Source of the DNA: Ramazzottius varieornatus
Taxonomy: Eukaryota > Tardigrada > Eutardigrada > Parachela > Ramazzottiidae
NCBI GenBank assembly: GCA_001949185.1
Contig: BDGG01000002.1
Span: 4,826,448-4,890,447, forward strand
Direction of reading: 5' to 3'
DNA length: 64,000 nucleotides
The translations under genes were made by a program, and so were the position numbers. Under the pieces are notes generated by a model. It did no database searches. It saw nothing but the letters and a program-made list of their open reading frames with translations, and was not told the DNA's origin. This document shows, piece by piece, positions 36,048 to 47,416 of the stretch (position 1 is the first letter of the stretch; each line of letters starts with the position of its first letter).

Positions 36048-37355
36048 TTCTGCGGCAAGAAACACAGAGGTGAACTCGGCAGGCAAAGCAAACAAATGAG
36101 CGACAAAGCACGTCTCATAAGGCAGCATCCACGAAGTTACCGAATTTTTGTCAGCTTCAAAATGTCGTCAAGCTATGCTACGGACGTGTTGTTTGGCATC
36201 AAGTGTCATGATCTTGTCTCTGAAAATAAACACTAGGATGTAGATACACCAGACGGAATTTACTTGAGGCTTCTCCAGTAAACTCGCTCTAGCTGTATCC
36301 GAACAGGCGCCTCGTCCAGAAGCGGAAGATATCCCTGTTTCACCTTCGAAACCGCGTCTAAAGTTCCGAAGCCGCTTACATCTCCCGAGAGTGTAACAGC
36401 CTGTGACCTGTCGCGTTGTCTACCCAAGGTCGATCCGAATTATTAACGGAACGACTGACAACAGGTTCAGTGAGCCTCAGAGGCAATCTAGCCTATCGCT
36501 TGCGCTACTACGCAAGGCAGCAAAGAGCTTACCTCCGTTCCAGTTTGCTCTCGTCATAGGAGCAATCTTCAGTCGTCCCAGTCCGTATAGACTCTGAGGT
36601 GACACTGGAATGACTGGATTGATACGGGGACTGCTTGATACGAGACGATTCTCCAGCGTGTTCCTCTGCCAGATGCCCGCCGAACTTCGGACTGACTATA
36701 AAGAAGATAAAGATGGAACAGTGTTCTGTCTGATATCGCTCTCGATACCTCATGTCAAGACTGAGGACCAAGGAGACATTGAGGAATGCCAACTGAGGCT
36801 TGAGGGAGGGAGGGATGAGGAGCAGAAAATACATAAGTCGAGAGATGAGCGTTCGTACAAGGCCAGGCCTCAAAACGTCATTACTCGTCAGTGTAATGTC
36901 ATATGACATTCCACTCCATGTGATTTACCCGGTCGAGAAACCACACGTGACATTTTAGACGTAATTGTTTTGATGATTGATTGGTATCACGGATTGATTT
37001 GTTTACAGTTTATTTCCCCACTTCCCAGTTGGGAAGAATTTCTTTAATCGCTTGCGCGTTGCTTCTCCCTTCCGAGTGTCCTCACATGTCTATACGAAGA
37101 TCACTTTGGTCTTCAGATTCAGGATCCTTGTTTGGACAACCAGTTTCGTGCTGTTTGGACTCCCAGTTTCATAGTCTTCCGGAAGTCACCAGGTCTCCAC
37201 CATTGTTTGAAACAGCATCCAGGATGACTCCAGCATAAGGCATACCTACGTTCACGATTAAGTAGGTAACAGAGATGAATTGTACGCATTGCTGAACTAT
37301 CTTAGCGCCCTGTGTATCTGTTCAATAGTAAAGTCTTCGTAGTGTGGTGGTGGAC
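36048..37355. other. Divergent promoter region between SLMAP and CHMP6
   Basis: 1.3 kb between two start codons on opposite strands. The open frames here (for example 36529-36909 minus) have no recognisable domain and no paired splice signals. It presumably carries both promoters. Confidence 0.5.
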
Positions 37356-39057
37356 ATGGGGAACCTGTTTGGAAAGTCTAAACATGCCTCTCGCGTGATG
37401 GACCATGATCGCGCCGTGCTGGTAATTGGAATTGGAAAATACTGTTCGTAGTGTGTCATATGAGGAACTCATCACGTTGTTTTAAGGGTTGCAGGAGCTC
37501 AAGGGACATCGTGATAAGTTATGGAATCTGCAAAAACGAGTGGAGAAGTCGATGGAACGCGACAAGAATGTGGCGCGCCGGTTGATGCAGGAAGGGAAAC
37601 GCGAGTATGCACCAAAAGTTATAACGGGCTCGCCAATAGAGTGCTGAGCGTAAAGTAATTGTGGTCTGTTCTTCCAGCAAAGCGAAGCTGATGCTGAGGA
37701 AGAAGCGATTTGACGAGCAAATGTTGGCTAAATATGAAGCGCAGCTTGAAAATTTACATTCGGTGGTAAGCGAAGGGCAGTGAACATCATCATGTTCCCG
37801 TTCTAGTTGACGTTATAATTATTAGCTTGAAATTATTTCATTTCAAAAATCGGATTCTATCCTGTAGATATCCAGCATCGAATGGACTCATATTCAATCG
37901 CAAGTGCTAAAGGACTTAGAAACCGGCAAGAGCACTCTCCAGAGAATAAATGAGGTGAAAAATGTTTATTGCTCGTGTCGTTTTCTCCCGACTTCGTGCC
38001 ATACTTTGCGAACAACACATCCCAAACTTTGAAAGATATCAAAGTTAAACTTATCTGTTGTAGTCTATCAACCTTAACGATGTAGAAAAGATTCTCGACG
38101 AAACCCGGGAAGCCGCAGACTTCCAGCGAGTGAGTATCATTTTCCGATGCACAGTCCGTTCGAGCAAACTTGTCACCACTGTTTCGAAAAGTCAGTTCTC
38201 TTCCAGTAACAAGACTCTTCTTAGTATTATGTGATAGCTCCAACTTTTCTCTTTCAGAAAAGTATAGGATATCTTGAATCGAGCTACCGTACTCGGAATA
38301 CGAGTTCGCAAAGTGCCAGGCTCGACGCGAGCAGTCGTGCAGCACCCCTTATTTTCGCACTGTTTTTAGCTGTAAAAAAGCCAGGCATTGGGTGAAATCC
38401 ATCAACCTGTGTTTGATTAGATTGGAATTCTGCAGAAAAAAGTTGATATTCGGTCGGTTGGCGACCCCCAGTCCACAACCTTTTCTCGAAGACCAACGTT
38501 ACTTCCGAAACGCTGTCGTTTGATCGATTTCACCTGTCGACTGGCAGTGCTACCACTTGTATTCTAAAAGTAGGGCAGGAAACATCCATCGTGGTTTTTC
38601 TGGCAGGTTTGAAAAACCATTGGTGACAACTTTGCTTGGACAGCCTGGTATTTGGACTTCTTGGAATTCTTAACTCACAAATCTTGCAGCAAATAAGCGA
38701 CCTTCTTGGTGGATCCATGACTAGTGAAGATGACCGAGCGGTGGAGGAAGAATTTGCTCAAATGTTCGAGGTACGTTTCACAACTTCCTTGTTTGAACGT
38801 ACCGTAATTATGGTACATTGTGATGGACCTTTCTAATTTCACTAAATTCATAGGACGAAGAGCTCGAACTTCCAGCCGCTCCCACTGACGAAATTGCCTT
38901 TGGCGAGAGCGGGGACAGGATACCAACGGAGAAGGGTACGAAAAGCTGTACACGGATAGAAGTTTTGGTACCAGATGCCGAAACATCTATGTAATTTTTA
39001 GCCAGGAAAGCAGACACCGGCGGGAGACGAGAGCGGCAGCCAGCTCTTGCGTCCTGA
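37356..39057 (+). CDS. CHMP6: ESCRT-III subunit CHMP6 / VPS20, 211 aa
   Basis: Eight exons join in phase: 37356-37421, 37495-37604, 37678-37765, 37868-37954, 38064-38129, 38690-38770, 38854-38935 and 39002-39057. CHMP6 links ESCRT-II to ESCRT-III and nucleates the polymer that cuts membrane necks at endosomes. It begins MGNLFGKSK, with the N-terminal glycine that is myristoylated in this family. The basic helix 1 region (HRDKLWNLQKRVEKSMERDK) and helix 2 (KAKLMLRKKRFDEQMLAKYE) match. Later blocks are SSIEWTHIQSQVLKDLETG, LNDVEKILDETREAADFQRQ and ISDLLGGSMTSEDDRAVEEE. The acidic C terminus (ELELPAAPTDE) precedes PALAS, like the vertebrate ending. Length matches human CHMP6 (201 aa) closely. 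Intron 5 (560 bp) is the longest. The gene converges on ABCF3, and AATAAA lies at 39360. Confidence 0.95.
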
Positions 39058-39359
39058 GCGGTCACTCCTTTGTCTCCCTCGCCGTTCGAAATTCTGCCTG
39101 ATGTCGAGGTTTTCCCGCAAGTCTGTTTGCATGGTTTCCCGGTTCCGCTACGTCGTACAAGTGTTTAGTATGTCAGGCCTGAAACGTCGTATTCCAGTTA
39201 CGAGGCTGCCTCGGTTAGAACATTTTACGGCTTATGGGGGCTGGTCCCGAACAAGTGATTGAAGAAACGGTTTTTACACTCTACTTGTCTGACAGTTTTA
39301 CGAGTAAGCGTGATGTTTTCATAGCCGGATGAAGCATATAATATATTGATAGTGATCAG

Positions 39360-39365
39360 AATAAA
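39360..39365 (+). promoter_or_regulatory. Candidate polyadenylation signal for CHMP6
   Basis: AATAAA 303 bp past the CHMP6 stop codon on the same strand, before the convergent ABCF3 3' end. The remaining 39058-39691 gap shows nothing else. Confidence 0.4.
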
Positions 39366-39691
39366 ACTTCTATGATATATCCATTATTCATGGTACACGC
39401 ACGATGGGAAATTATGGGACAGGCGCAAACCGGCAAATGACGGCAAAATGGAAATTCGGCCATAGAAAAGTGTCGAAAAGTATATTACTGTGAATGAGTC
39501 GCGTTCGTACGTTCTTCCGTACCGCCGTAGCGAAAAGACATGTCCCATAATTTTTACCGTCCCATAATTCTCCATCGTGCGTGTAGTAAATCTCGCTTGC
39601 TGAAACGGCAGCTCGATAGTAGATACACAGCTAGACCGGGAAGTAAAAAAAACACACTGCAGGGCAAAACCACTGGTAGCAATTACGAAAG

Positions 39692-42600
39692 TTAGCTGAT
39701 GGTCCTTTGACTAAGTTCGGTCTGGATGATTTTCTTGTATTCCGGGAAACCGTTCGGTAGAACCTGGAACAAATTAGTTGGAAAGTCGATAACCTTGACG
39801 AAATCCCTGAGTAACGGCAGTATTTCTTCGCTTACCCTGACTGTGTGGTTGCTCACGTGCCACATTTCTCTGCAGGTTGCTTGAATGAGATGCTGGTCGT
39901 GAGACACCAAAATCACTCCGCCCTGCAATACACTATGGACTTGCAAGGTGTTTCGTACGACTTAATGCAGGTTTCAAAAACATACCGCGAACTCATTCAA
40001 AGCTTTGGCAAGTGCCTCAACGGTTTGAATGTCCAAATGATTGGTCTGAAACGAGCAAGAATGTAATCGCTGAGCAGCACGGACGCATTCACCCAAGGAA
40101 GAGAAAACACTGACCGGTTCGTCCAGCACGAGGAAGTTCGGTGCACTGAAAGCCATAGCGGCAAAAGCCACTCGGCATTTCTGACCACCAGAGAATGTCT
40201 GCAGAGGCTGGAGGACCGCCATATCGCCGCCAATCTCGAACCGCCCCAATGATCGACGGTACTCTTCCATGGTGTGGCCTGGGTACTTCTTCTGCATGAA
40301 TTGCACAGCAGTCATGTCGAGGTCCAGCATATCGACGTGATGCTGTGCGAAGTACCCAATCTTGAGATGACGATGGGCAGTGCGAAAACCCTTCTTCGGT
40401 TCTAGGTCGCCAAGTAGAATCTTCAACAAGGTCGACTTGCCTGCGCCGTTGTCACCGACCTACAGTAGGAACCCGTAAACCGGAAGTTGGCATTGTCATA
40501 CTGTGACATTATTCCTACGTAATGTTCAAACTTACAATTACGACACGGCTGTCTGCATTGGCGGATATGTCCACATTCCGGAAGATAGCATCGGTTGGGT
40601 TTGAAGTATCGTACCAGAAAGTCATATCGTCAAGGCGAAGTCCGGAGCCAGACAGTGGCTCAACTTCTTCGAACCTCAAGTTCACCGTTCCTTCCATCTC
40701 CACTGGCTGTAGTTTCGGTCTGTGAACAAAGGCATAATCTATTGGTCGCCGAGGTCAGACCTCAACCAAAGCCAAACTGGAAAGTCGGAAGCCCAACACT
40801 AAGCGCGACTTAAAGACTACTTACAGCTTTTCTAGCATCTTCAGCTTGCTCTGAACTAAAGAAGCCCGTTTTGCATTGTACCGGAACTTGTTCACAAACT
40901 CCTACAAGAGGTGAAAAAAATCGGTAATTAACTTGATGAAGAAAGACCAGTGGTAGTTTCTTGCAGCATCGCAGCATAGTTTCTTGTGCGGTTTATTTCA
41001 GCTTACCATAGCATGATCGATGAACATCTTCTGAGCTTCGTACTCTTTCTGTTGGTTCTTCAGCTTCTCATCCTTGGTCTTTAGGAAGATAGCGTAGTCT
41101 CCTTTGTAGTACTCCAGATGCCTGGAATGAAGATGGATGATGTCTGTGGCGACGTTTTCCAAGAAGCTTCGGTCGTGAGACACGAAGAGCAGCGTTGACG
41201 CCCACGTCTGCAATCCAGTCACAAATCAGACTGATCATTCCTTTTTTTGGAGTCATCGCTTAATCAAGCTCAGTTTGATACCTGCAGGTAGTCTTCTAGC
41301 CACATGATAGCTTTCATGTCCAACATGTTTGTCGGTTCGTCCAGAAGAAGCAAATCCGGTTGTGCGAAGAGAGCTCTCGCCAGAGCCAGACGCATTCTCC
41401 AACCACCAGAGAATATTCTGTAAAGATGAAACAGCTGTTCCAAAAGTTCGGCTGCTTCGGTCAGAATCTATTTTCGTACCTTGTGGGTTGCTCCTGCATG
41501 GAAGGAGTGAAACCTAAACCAAAGAGGATACCTGCAGCACGTGCGGGAGCCTTGTCAGCTTCGATGGCTTCCAGTTCGGTGTACACCTGCGTGAGCTTCT
41601 TGTTCGTAGCGTCATCTCCAGATGGCCCACTTTTCCCTCTGAACAAACGCCATAAGGGTATACACAGCCAAAAACATGTAGAACAGCGGAGAAGATGCAT
41701 ACTCGGTTGACTTGAGTTTTTCGCGAAGTTCTCTTTCCGCTTTCAGAAGACCTTCCCGTTTTTCGTCGCATTCCAACACACTCTGTAGTGCGATCGTTTC
41801 GTCCCCAACAGCTTCTTGCTCCACGTGTAGAATGGTGAGGTGTGAAGGTATCTTCAAGGAACGACTGCAACCAACTTCGCGCTGAATATACAGAGTATCA
41901 AGATAACAGCAAAATGGGCCATACCTTCCCAGCAAGCGAAGTAAGGTTGACTTTCCCAACCCGTTTCGACCCACCAGACCATATCTCCGTCCGAACGACA
42001 GATTCAGATTCGCGTTCTGAAGTAATCTCCTGCGAGCACCGGGTAAAATGTCATCACGGTTCGACGAATGCGAGACTGAACTTCCTGGTAAACTTACTTG
42101 TCTTCGTACGACATGTCAAAATCGTTGATCTTAATGTCGTAAACCTTCGCAGTACCACTCTGGTCGAGCTTCTCTTCTCTTCTGTTAACGGCTTGCGAAA
42201 CGGATGCCAATGGCGTGTCGCTGGATGCCCTACGAAAAGTCCCTCTGTCAACCTGTTGAATGACACGGTAGTTCACTAGGCCCTAACGTGTGGAAGGGGC
42301 GACTAACTTTGGTTCTTGCGGCGCTGGTTTCGAAGAGCCAACCGCTCGTTTGTCCTGCTTTTCCTTGATCTTTGCGTTGGCTTTGTCAAGTCGCCTCGAA
42401 TCAATTTTCTGTAAGCAACAAAAGGTGATGGTGTCGAACCATCATCGGTACGTGTAACTAAGATGTATGATGTATGCGTCCCCGAGAAAGGATATTCTCC
42501 TATGGCTTACCGTGTGGTCTCCTTGGGACTTATTCCATATGTTGTCCGCACCGCCGTCTTCGCCGGAAGTGCCATTGACGTAATACTGGTCATTCATGCG

Positions 42601-43287
42601 CATAGGTCCAGACTCTAGCTTTCTGATATGGTGACTTCCGTTGCTCCTCGAGCCTGGTTCCAACCCATCGGCAGTTCCTCTGCGCACACAGCAAAATCAG
42701 TCACAAATGGCCGCGCAGCAAACGCGCTCATATTTCGACGGCAAATGGGTTAGATGCTGCACATTCTAAGCGAACTGCTCACCCGATGATCTCGAACAAC
42801 TCCGCGCATATACTCCGAACTTCATCTTCCGTCGAGTTACGCCCGACTATCTGGTGCAATATAACGCCCAGCGTGTCGTAGACCTCATCGACTATAGTGA
42901 AAATGTGATTAAGTTCAGGATGTTCGTGGTAATCACCTAATACCCCGACGACGTCCGATAACTCGACTTAGGGAACTTACCATCTTCAAAGTCGGAGCTT
43001 CCAATCTCGAGGCAATCTGCAACAGACACTCGTATGGTCAGTAATCAAAAGAAAACTGGAGAAACCAATGGCTGCATAAATATTCAGTGGAATCACGCTA
43101 TATAAACGCGGCACTGCTTTGGAATGCCTTCGATCACTAGGGTCCACCGACGATAGCCACCAAGACACCCGAGCCTCAGTCACCAGCGCTTCCCCCACCG
43201 TTCCTTACCTTGTAGATACTCCGTAAGATCCGGGTGCTCAGTCAGAACGGGGAGCGTTTTCACGAGATAGCCAGCCACTGGTCGCAT
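39692..43287 (-). CDS. ABCF3: ABC-F ATPase ABCF3 (GCN20-like), 766 aa
   Basis: Sixteen exons from ATG 43287 to TAA 39692 join in phase. Exon ends (high to low): 43287-43209, 43016-42981, 42891-42783, 42679-42511, 42408-42308, 42244-42098, 42029-41925, 41864-41703, 41638-41480, 41417-41282, 41207-41007, 40901-40825, 40719-40536, 40459-40115, 40045-39986 and 39922-39692. ABCF3/GCN20 proteins lack membrane spans and work on the ribosome; yeast Gcn20 with Gcn1 activates Gcn2. Both ATPase cassettes are complete: first Walker [10 protein letters not shown], signature [16 protein letters not shown], Walker [13 protein letters not shown]; second Walker [11 protein letters not shown], signature [12 protein letters not shown], Walker B FLVLDEP-TNHLD split by an intron. 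The N-terminal region holds the family [13 protein letters not shown] segment before a polar linker. ABCF3-specific sequence includes [20 protein letters not shown] and [20 protein letters not shown]. The length is slightly above human (709 aa), mainly from the linker. Confidence 0.95.
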
Positions 43288-43786
43288 CTTCGAAGCTGTA
43301 CACGTACAAAGGATTCGTCGAATCTAACGATGGTGCGGGGTTTGAGGATGCAGCCACTAGTAAACGAAACTCCCCCTGTTCCCCCGATCGTAAACGACAG
43401 AATCAGATTAGCGCAGGAAGAATCTAACCACTGTGAGAACCACCGGAAGTTTGGAGAACGGAATCCAAGATTTGAGTAAATTAATTAGAAGTGAAAATGG
43501 CGAGTTTGCGATAAAACGCATAGACTGCAGTACAGACCACACACTACACAGTCTACTGACTCTACACCGTTGCTCTTGATAACCGTTGATTCCACTTTCC
43601 TACTCTCCATGCAGTCTCCACTGTCCAGGTTTCAGCAGCCGGAAGAGCGGATTGCTGATTTGCTGTCGTTTTCGACTTTCATACAATTTATTACTTCCGA
43701 AAAAACGCCGATATCGATCTTTACCCTTTACTCATCAGCAAACCCTACCGTTTCCCCTCCCTTCCTTCGATAACCGACGACGCACA
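43288..43786. other. Divergent promoter region between ABCF3 and the secreted Cys-rich gene
   Basis: About 500 bp with no convincing coding exon; pyrimidine-rich stretches occur at 43700-43770. Confidence 0.45.
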
Positions 43787-44387
43787 ATGTACTCGTCGTT
43801 TCAGCTATTCTGTTTGGTGGTCGGGATACTCTGCTTCATCACTAAGTTTCCTCACGCAAACATGACAAACAACCTGTTGCAATCCCGCAGTTTCCCTGTT
43901 TTTATTAGGTCTATCGGTCGGGACGCGGTGCTTCAGCTGCGGCGAGCCAGGTGTGGAAGAATACAACATCCCGGAGGGATTCCTTCTGCACAGTTGCACT
44001 GCTGGAGTTACAGAGTGCCACAAACACTGGGACGGTACAAAGAAATCAATGACTTACAGTACGTTTTTAAGTTTTAAATTTCGCATCCCATGCGATGAAC
44101 AGGACCACCGATTGCTGGATGTCACGTTTCATTTTGTCCATCCTCGGGCGAGAGTATGTCTCGTGGATGTGGACGGCGGGCTTGCGAGACAAAATTCGAC
44201 CGAAAGATCGTATGCTTCAAAGATTCTGGATACCACCTCACGGTAAGACCTGAATTCGTGGAAAAGGCTTGGAAGTTCCCGAAGAATCGTCATAGTAAGT
44301 ACTTCCTTCAACTTCAGTTGTGATATGCTAACCTGCTCTGATTTAGGTCGCGAAGGAGGTGTTAAAGCCGTCTCGACGATGACGTGA
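43787..44387 (+). CDS. Small secreted cysteine-rich protein (possible Ly6/three-finger type)
   Basis: ATG 43787 opens a hydrophobic start (MYSSFQLFCLVVGILCFIT) that reads as a signal peptide. Two later exons are well supported: 43909 (or 43937) to 44058 with RCFSCGEPGVEEYNIPEG, LLHSCTAGVTECHKHWDG and KKSMTY, and 44103-44294 with AGCHVSFCPSSGESMSRGC, RRACETKFDRKIVCFKDSG and LTVRPEFVEKAWKFPKN, ending exactly at a GTAAGT donor. A short exon from 44347 closes at TGA 44385. Regular cysteine spacing starting with a CxxC suggests a disulfide-rich extracellular domain; Ly6/uPAR is one possibility, not proven. The join between the signal peptide exon and the first Cys-rich exon is unresolved, since the phase-compatible donors are weak or give introns under 30 bp. 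An alternative 3' splice at 44412 could supply a different C terminus. Confidence 0.55.
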
Positions 44388-44886
44388 TACTGCGATACAT
44401 TCGCTTGCAGCCGGTTGCTTCAAGATGTTGTCTGCCCCGATCTTCTGCTTCCGTGGTCCTGTTCATCGGTGTCTTCGTTAAACGAAGTAAAGATTAGGCG
44501 CGGTATTTACTTTTGCGAATTCTGGCAAACTAGAAACTATAATGATATTCATTATGTGCATTCGTCGGACCAAATGCTTCCACGCACCTTTATTAAGTTT
44601 CATCCGCCCCGCCGTATACGTAGTGTATTCTGTGTATTCTTCGCTCGAGGGATCTGTTCCGATAGCAACCTTTTTGTACGTGCTGTTTGGTGTCTTTTCT
44701 GTTACGGTATGCGACCGTGCCGTTCGAACGTGTGGAACTCAAAAAATCTACCTGTCAATACCGATGATTCAAACTTCCTCGTCAATTTGATATTTTCATA
44801 TTTTCGAGATCATCGGACTCTACCCCTGCGAACATCCGAAAGCTTCGTAGAGGTCGTACCAATCCTGTGAACAAGATCGATAGAAT
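44388..44886. other. Convergent gap
   Basis: About 500 bp 3' of two convergent genes. The open frame at 44415-44870 has no splice support or domain and is probably untranslated. Confidence 0.45.
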
Positions 44887-46256
44887 TTAACAATCCATGT
44901 CCTAAGTTGTAGCTGGCAAGAGCGAGAGTGAATCGGTGTAAGTTAGGGGCTCACCTGCAGTAATATTCTGTATCCGGGGTGAGCAAAATCGTAGTAGTCA
45001 TCGTCATCCGCCGCAGCATTGTTCCGCGAACCTTCCCAGTAGACGATGTCCGTATGTAGTCGTTTCCGGGCGACTTCGTTGATCTCGCTCATTTGAGAAT
45101 CCAACATCTGAGTGAGCCATTTAACTTGCTTGTTTAGGTTCAAAGGTGCTGCAAAGAACATCTTCATGTTGTCCACAACCTAGTACGACATCCATTCACC
45201 CACGGTCTACAATTCTCGCAGTTCCGTAAAGGACAATTCTGCTGTCCGTGTGAAAACCTTCACACTTTGTACCTACGTTGTGGCATCCAGATATAGCAGG
45301 TGATATCCGCAAGCTTGTTCATCACCGGTAGGGCTTTTTCGAGGTCGACTGGGAACCAGGAATAACACAGTAAATCGGCATAGCGATTCGCTCACGTGTG
45401 CATGGAAATTTACCGATAAAATTTTGAACCGAGTTCTCGGGATTCCAGTAAGAATACCACTGCAATAAAAACGAAGGGACGATTAGGGTTCCAACATCCC
45501 TGGCTGGATAAACCGTCCAGGAATCTAAAAGGTCAGGTGTTTACCATAGAGTAGCCCTGCACTATCACTGTTTTTTGGTTGGGGCTGTTCTGCGCACTGG
45601 TCTCGATTTCCTCCATCATGCACACAGCTTCCTCGTTCAGGGTCTTCGTGATATTTTTCCTCTTTGACAAACAAACAAGAAAACAAACAAAATCTGTAGT
45701 TTTGTTCCTTTTCATCAGAAAGAAACCGCAGCAAGTTCACTCACCAAGGTTAAGCGAATGCTTTCGTCAGCATAATAGTCGGGCGTGGCATTTGCATTCA
45801 TGCGGAAAGTATCCAGCCCTTTCAAAACAGCAACGAGCGCGGAGTAGAAGTTACGTTGCTGCGAGTCCCCCAGGAAGTAGAATGTGGTGTTGCGGAAACA
45901 TCGCTTGGCTTCCCTGTTTAACGAATCTTCAGTTCGCGATGGTTTTATTCTCACGGTGGATACTTTTCCTACCGTGCACACGTGGCAGCTTACCCGGTCG
46001 TAATGTTCCGTGGAGGTGCGCGATTTCGAGTTTTTCCGGTGAGCAGTGCCTTGTTGATGTCGTCACATGGTCTTCTGGAGGTCCCAATCGTGCTTGCGTC
46101 GTTGAATAGGGGCATCTGCGGATTCACACTTGTGTCGAAGTTTTTTAACTTCGAGCGCCAGGAACTTCGAGTCTGGAAGATAAATATCTGAAAGACAACA
46201 AAGATGCCACAATAGACCGCCAAGATTTCCCACGTGCGCAGGTTTGACTGCTGCAT
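44887..46256 (-). CDS. Type II membrane SGNH / PC-esterase-like protein, about 299 aa
   Basis: Seven exons join in phase: 45994-46256, 45745-45913, 45545-45643, 45414-45459, 45266-45348, 44955-45179 and 44887-44901. The N terminus has a short cytosolic part and one membrane span (ILAVYCGIFVVFQIFIF, about residues 11-27), the layout of Golgi enzymes. The luminal domain has the catalytic-serine block FYFLGDSQQRNFYSALV (GDS, near residue 100), then KTVIVQGYSM, WYSYWNPENSVQNFIG and ADITCYIWMPQR. It ends with YYDFAHPGYRILLQ, placing the Asp and His (DxxH) of SGNH hydrolases just before the C terminus. This pattern is seen in PC-esterase/NXPE/CASD1-like acyl-transfer enzymes that modify glycans. 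Substrate and exact subfamily cannot be told. The last exon (DMDC-stop) is very short and the least certain; the phase-0 donor GTGTGA at 45265 is also weak. Confidence 0.65.
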
Positions 46257-47416
46257 TTCACCGCGACGGTCACTGGTCCCGCTCGCGAAAGCAACAAAGA
46301 CTTTCGAATTTCATTTGCCCAGGATTGTCAACCATGCGCAACTTGGAGCATACCGCAGTTCTCAACTTCGTTATGGATAAACAACAGACCTTCGCAGGCG
46401 GGTGATTGAAGAGACCAACAGATTTACTGCTTCAAACTGAAACCCGGAAGTAGACTGTGCGTCACCTTGACCATAGCAGAACGAGCAAGACATGGCTGAT
46501 TGTCTACTGTACAGCGCTCTTGATCTGCCTCAACGAGCCTCTCTAACCTTCAGACCATGTTTGGACTACCCCAACACCTCCGAAGTAATTTAACAAATAG
46601 TATAATGATTACTGATCAGTAACGTCAGCGGAGAAGAGATTTTCCATAAACCCCACGATTATAGTCTATGTACGCAAACTATTAAAGGTGACGAAAATAG
46701 CGAAACGTTCCAATCCACAGAAAACCCATAAAACGAAGAAACCTGCCTTTTCGAGAGCGAAAATAGTAACAGTGGTACGGAAAAAACATGTAGTAGTCTT
46801 TTGGATAATTATCTGCCTGATGTGTACTTATAATACGCAAATACCATTCGACGAACTTACAACTGCGCGGGAATTTACAGCATGAAGTCGTCCTCCTTCA
46901 TGCTGTAGTTGCCGTGCCAAACGGCAATGCACGCATATATCTACAGCAGGGAAAAGGTATCGTCAGCCTACACAATGATATTACTGTTAAGAATAATTTT
47001 TGTGACAATAATGATTTACCGTTAGTGCGTTAGAATCCTTTGTGATAACCTCAGCTCCTTCACGGAAAAACTCCAGGTGGAATTCTTGCTGAAATGAACG
47101 TCACACTAAATAATGTAAAAAACCATCTGTAGTGCCACCAGATTATCGCGCACTCAACCACGTGATGAGTCATCGTTGCCCAGTACGACCAGATGCCTCA
47201 GTGTCGTTTCCGTGATTTTCACCCGGGCATCATTTACTATTCACGTGGTTGAGTGCGCGATGATTTGGTAGCACTACAGTAATTTCCTCAGCGCGACGAG
47301 CAAGCTTAACGACCACCATGCGAAGACTATAAAGTTCGGACTTACCTCAGTGAATCGTGTCACACAGCGGCAAACCCAACCAGCCAACTTTAGACCATTT
47401 CGCACCCCAGTCCAAC
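46257..47416. other. Gap upstream of the SGNH-like gene
   Basis: About 1.16 kb between two minus-strand genes, with no coding call. It contains the foldback element at 47127-47279 and a palindrome AGCATGAAG..CTTCATGCT near 46878-46903. Confidence 0.5.
47127..47279. mobile_element. 153 bp foldback (MITE-like) element with long inverted arms
   Basis: The left arm starts CTGTAGTGCCACCAGATTAT and continues CGCGCACTCAACCACGTGA; the right arm is its inverted copy starting (complement) CTGTAGTGCTACCAAATCAT then CGCGCACTCAACCACGTGA. Three mismatches occur in the outer 39 bases, followed by weaker pairing and a central spacer of about 45 bp. No coding capacity. A target duplication is not clear. It lies between two genes. 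Confidence 0.75.

Noticed and set aside
36529-36909. 126-codon frame on the minus strand between SLMAP and CHMP6
   Set aside because: No ATG context, domain or splice partner; overlaps another open frame on the plus strand of similar quality.
44415-44870. 151-codon plus-strand frame after the Cys-rich gene
   Set aside because: Follows the stop of the upstream gene, has irregular composition and no splice signals; probably 3' UTR.
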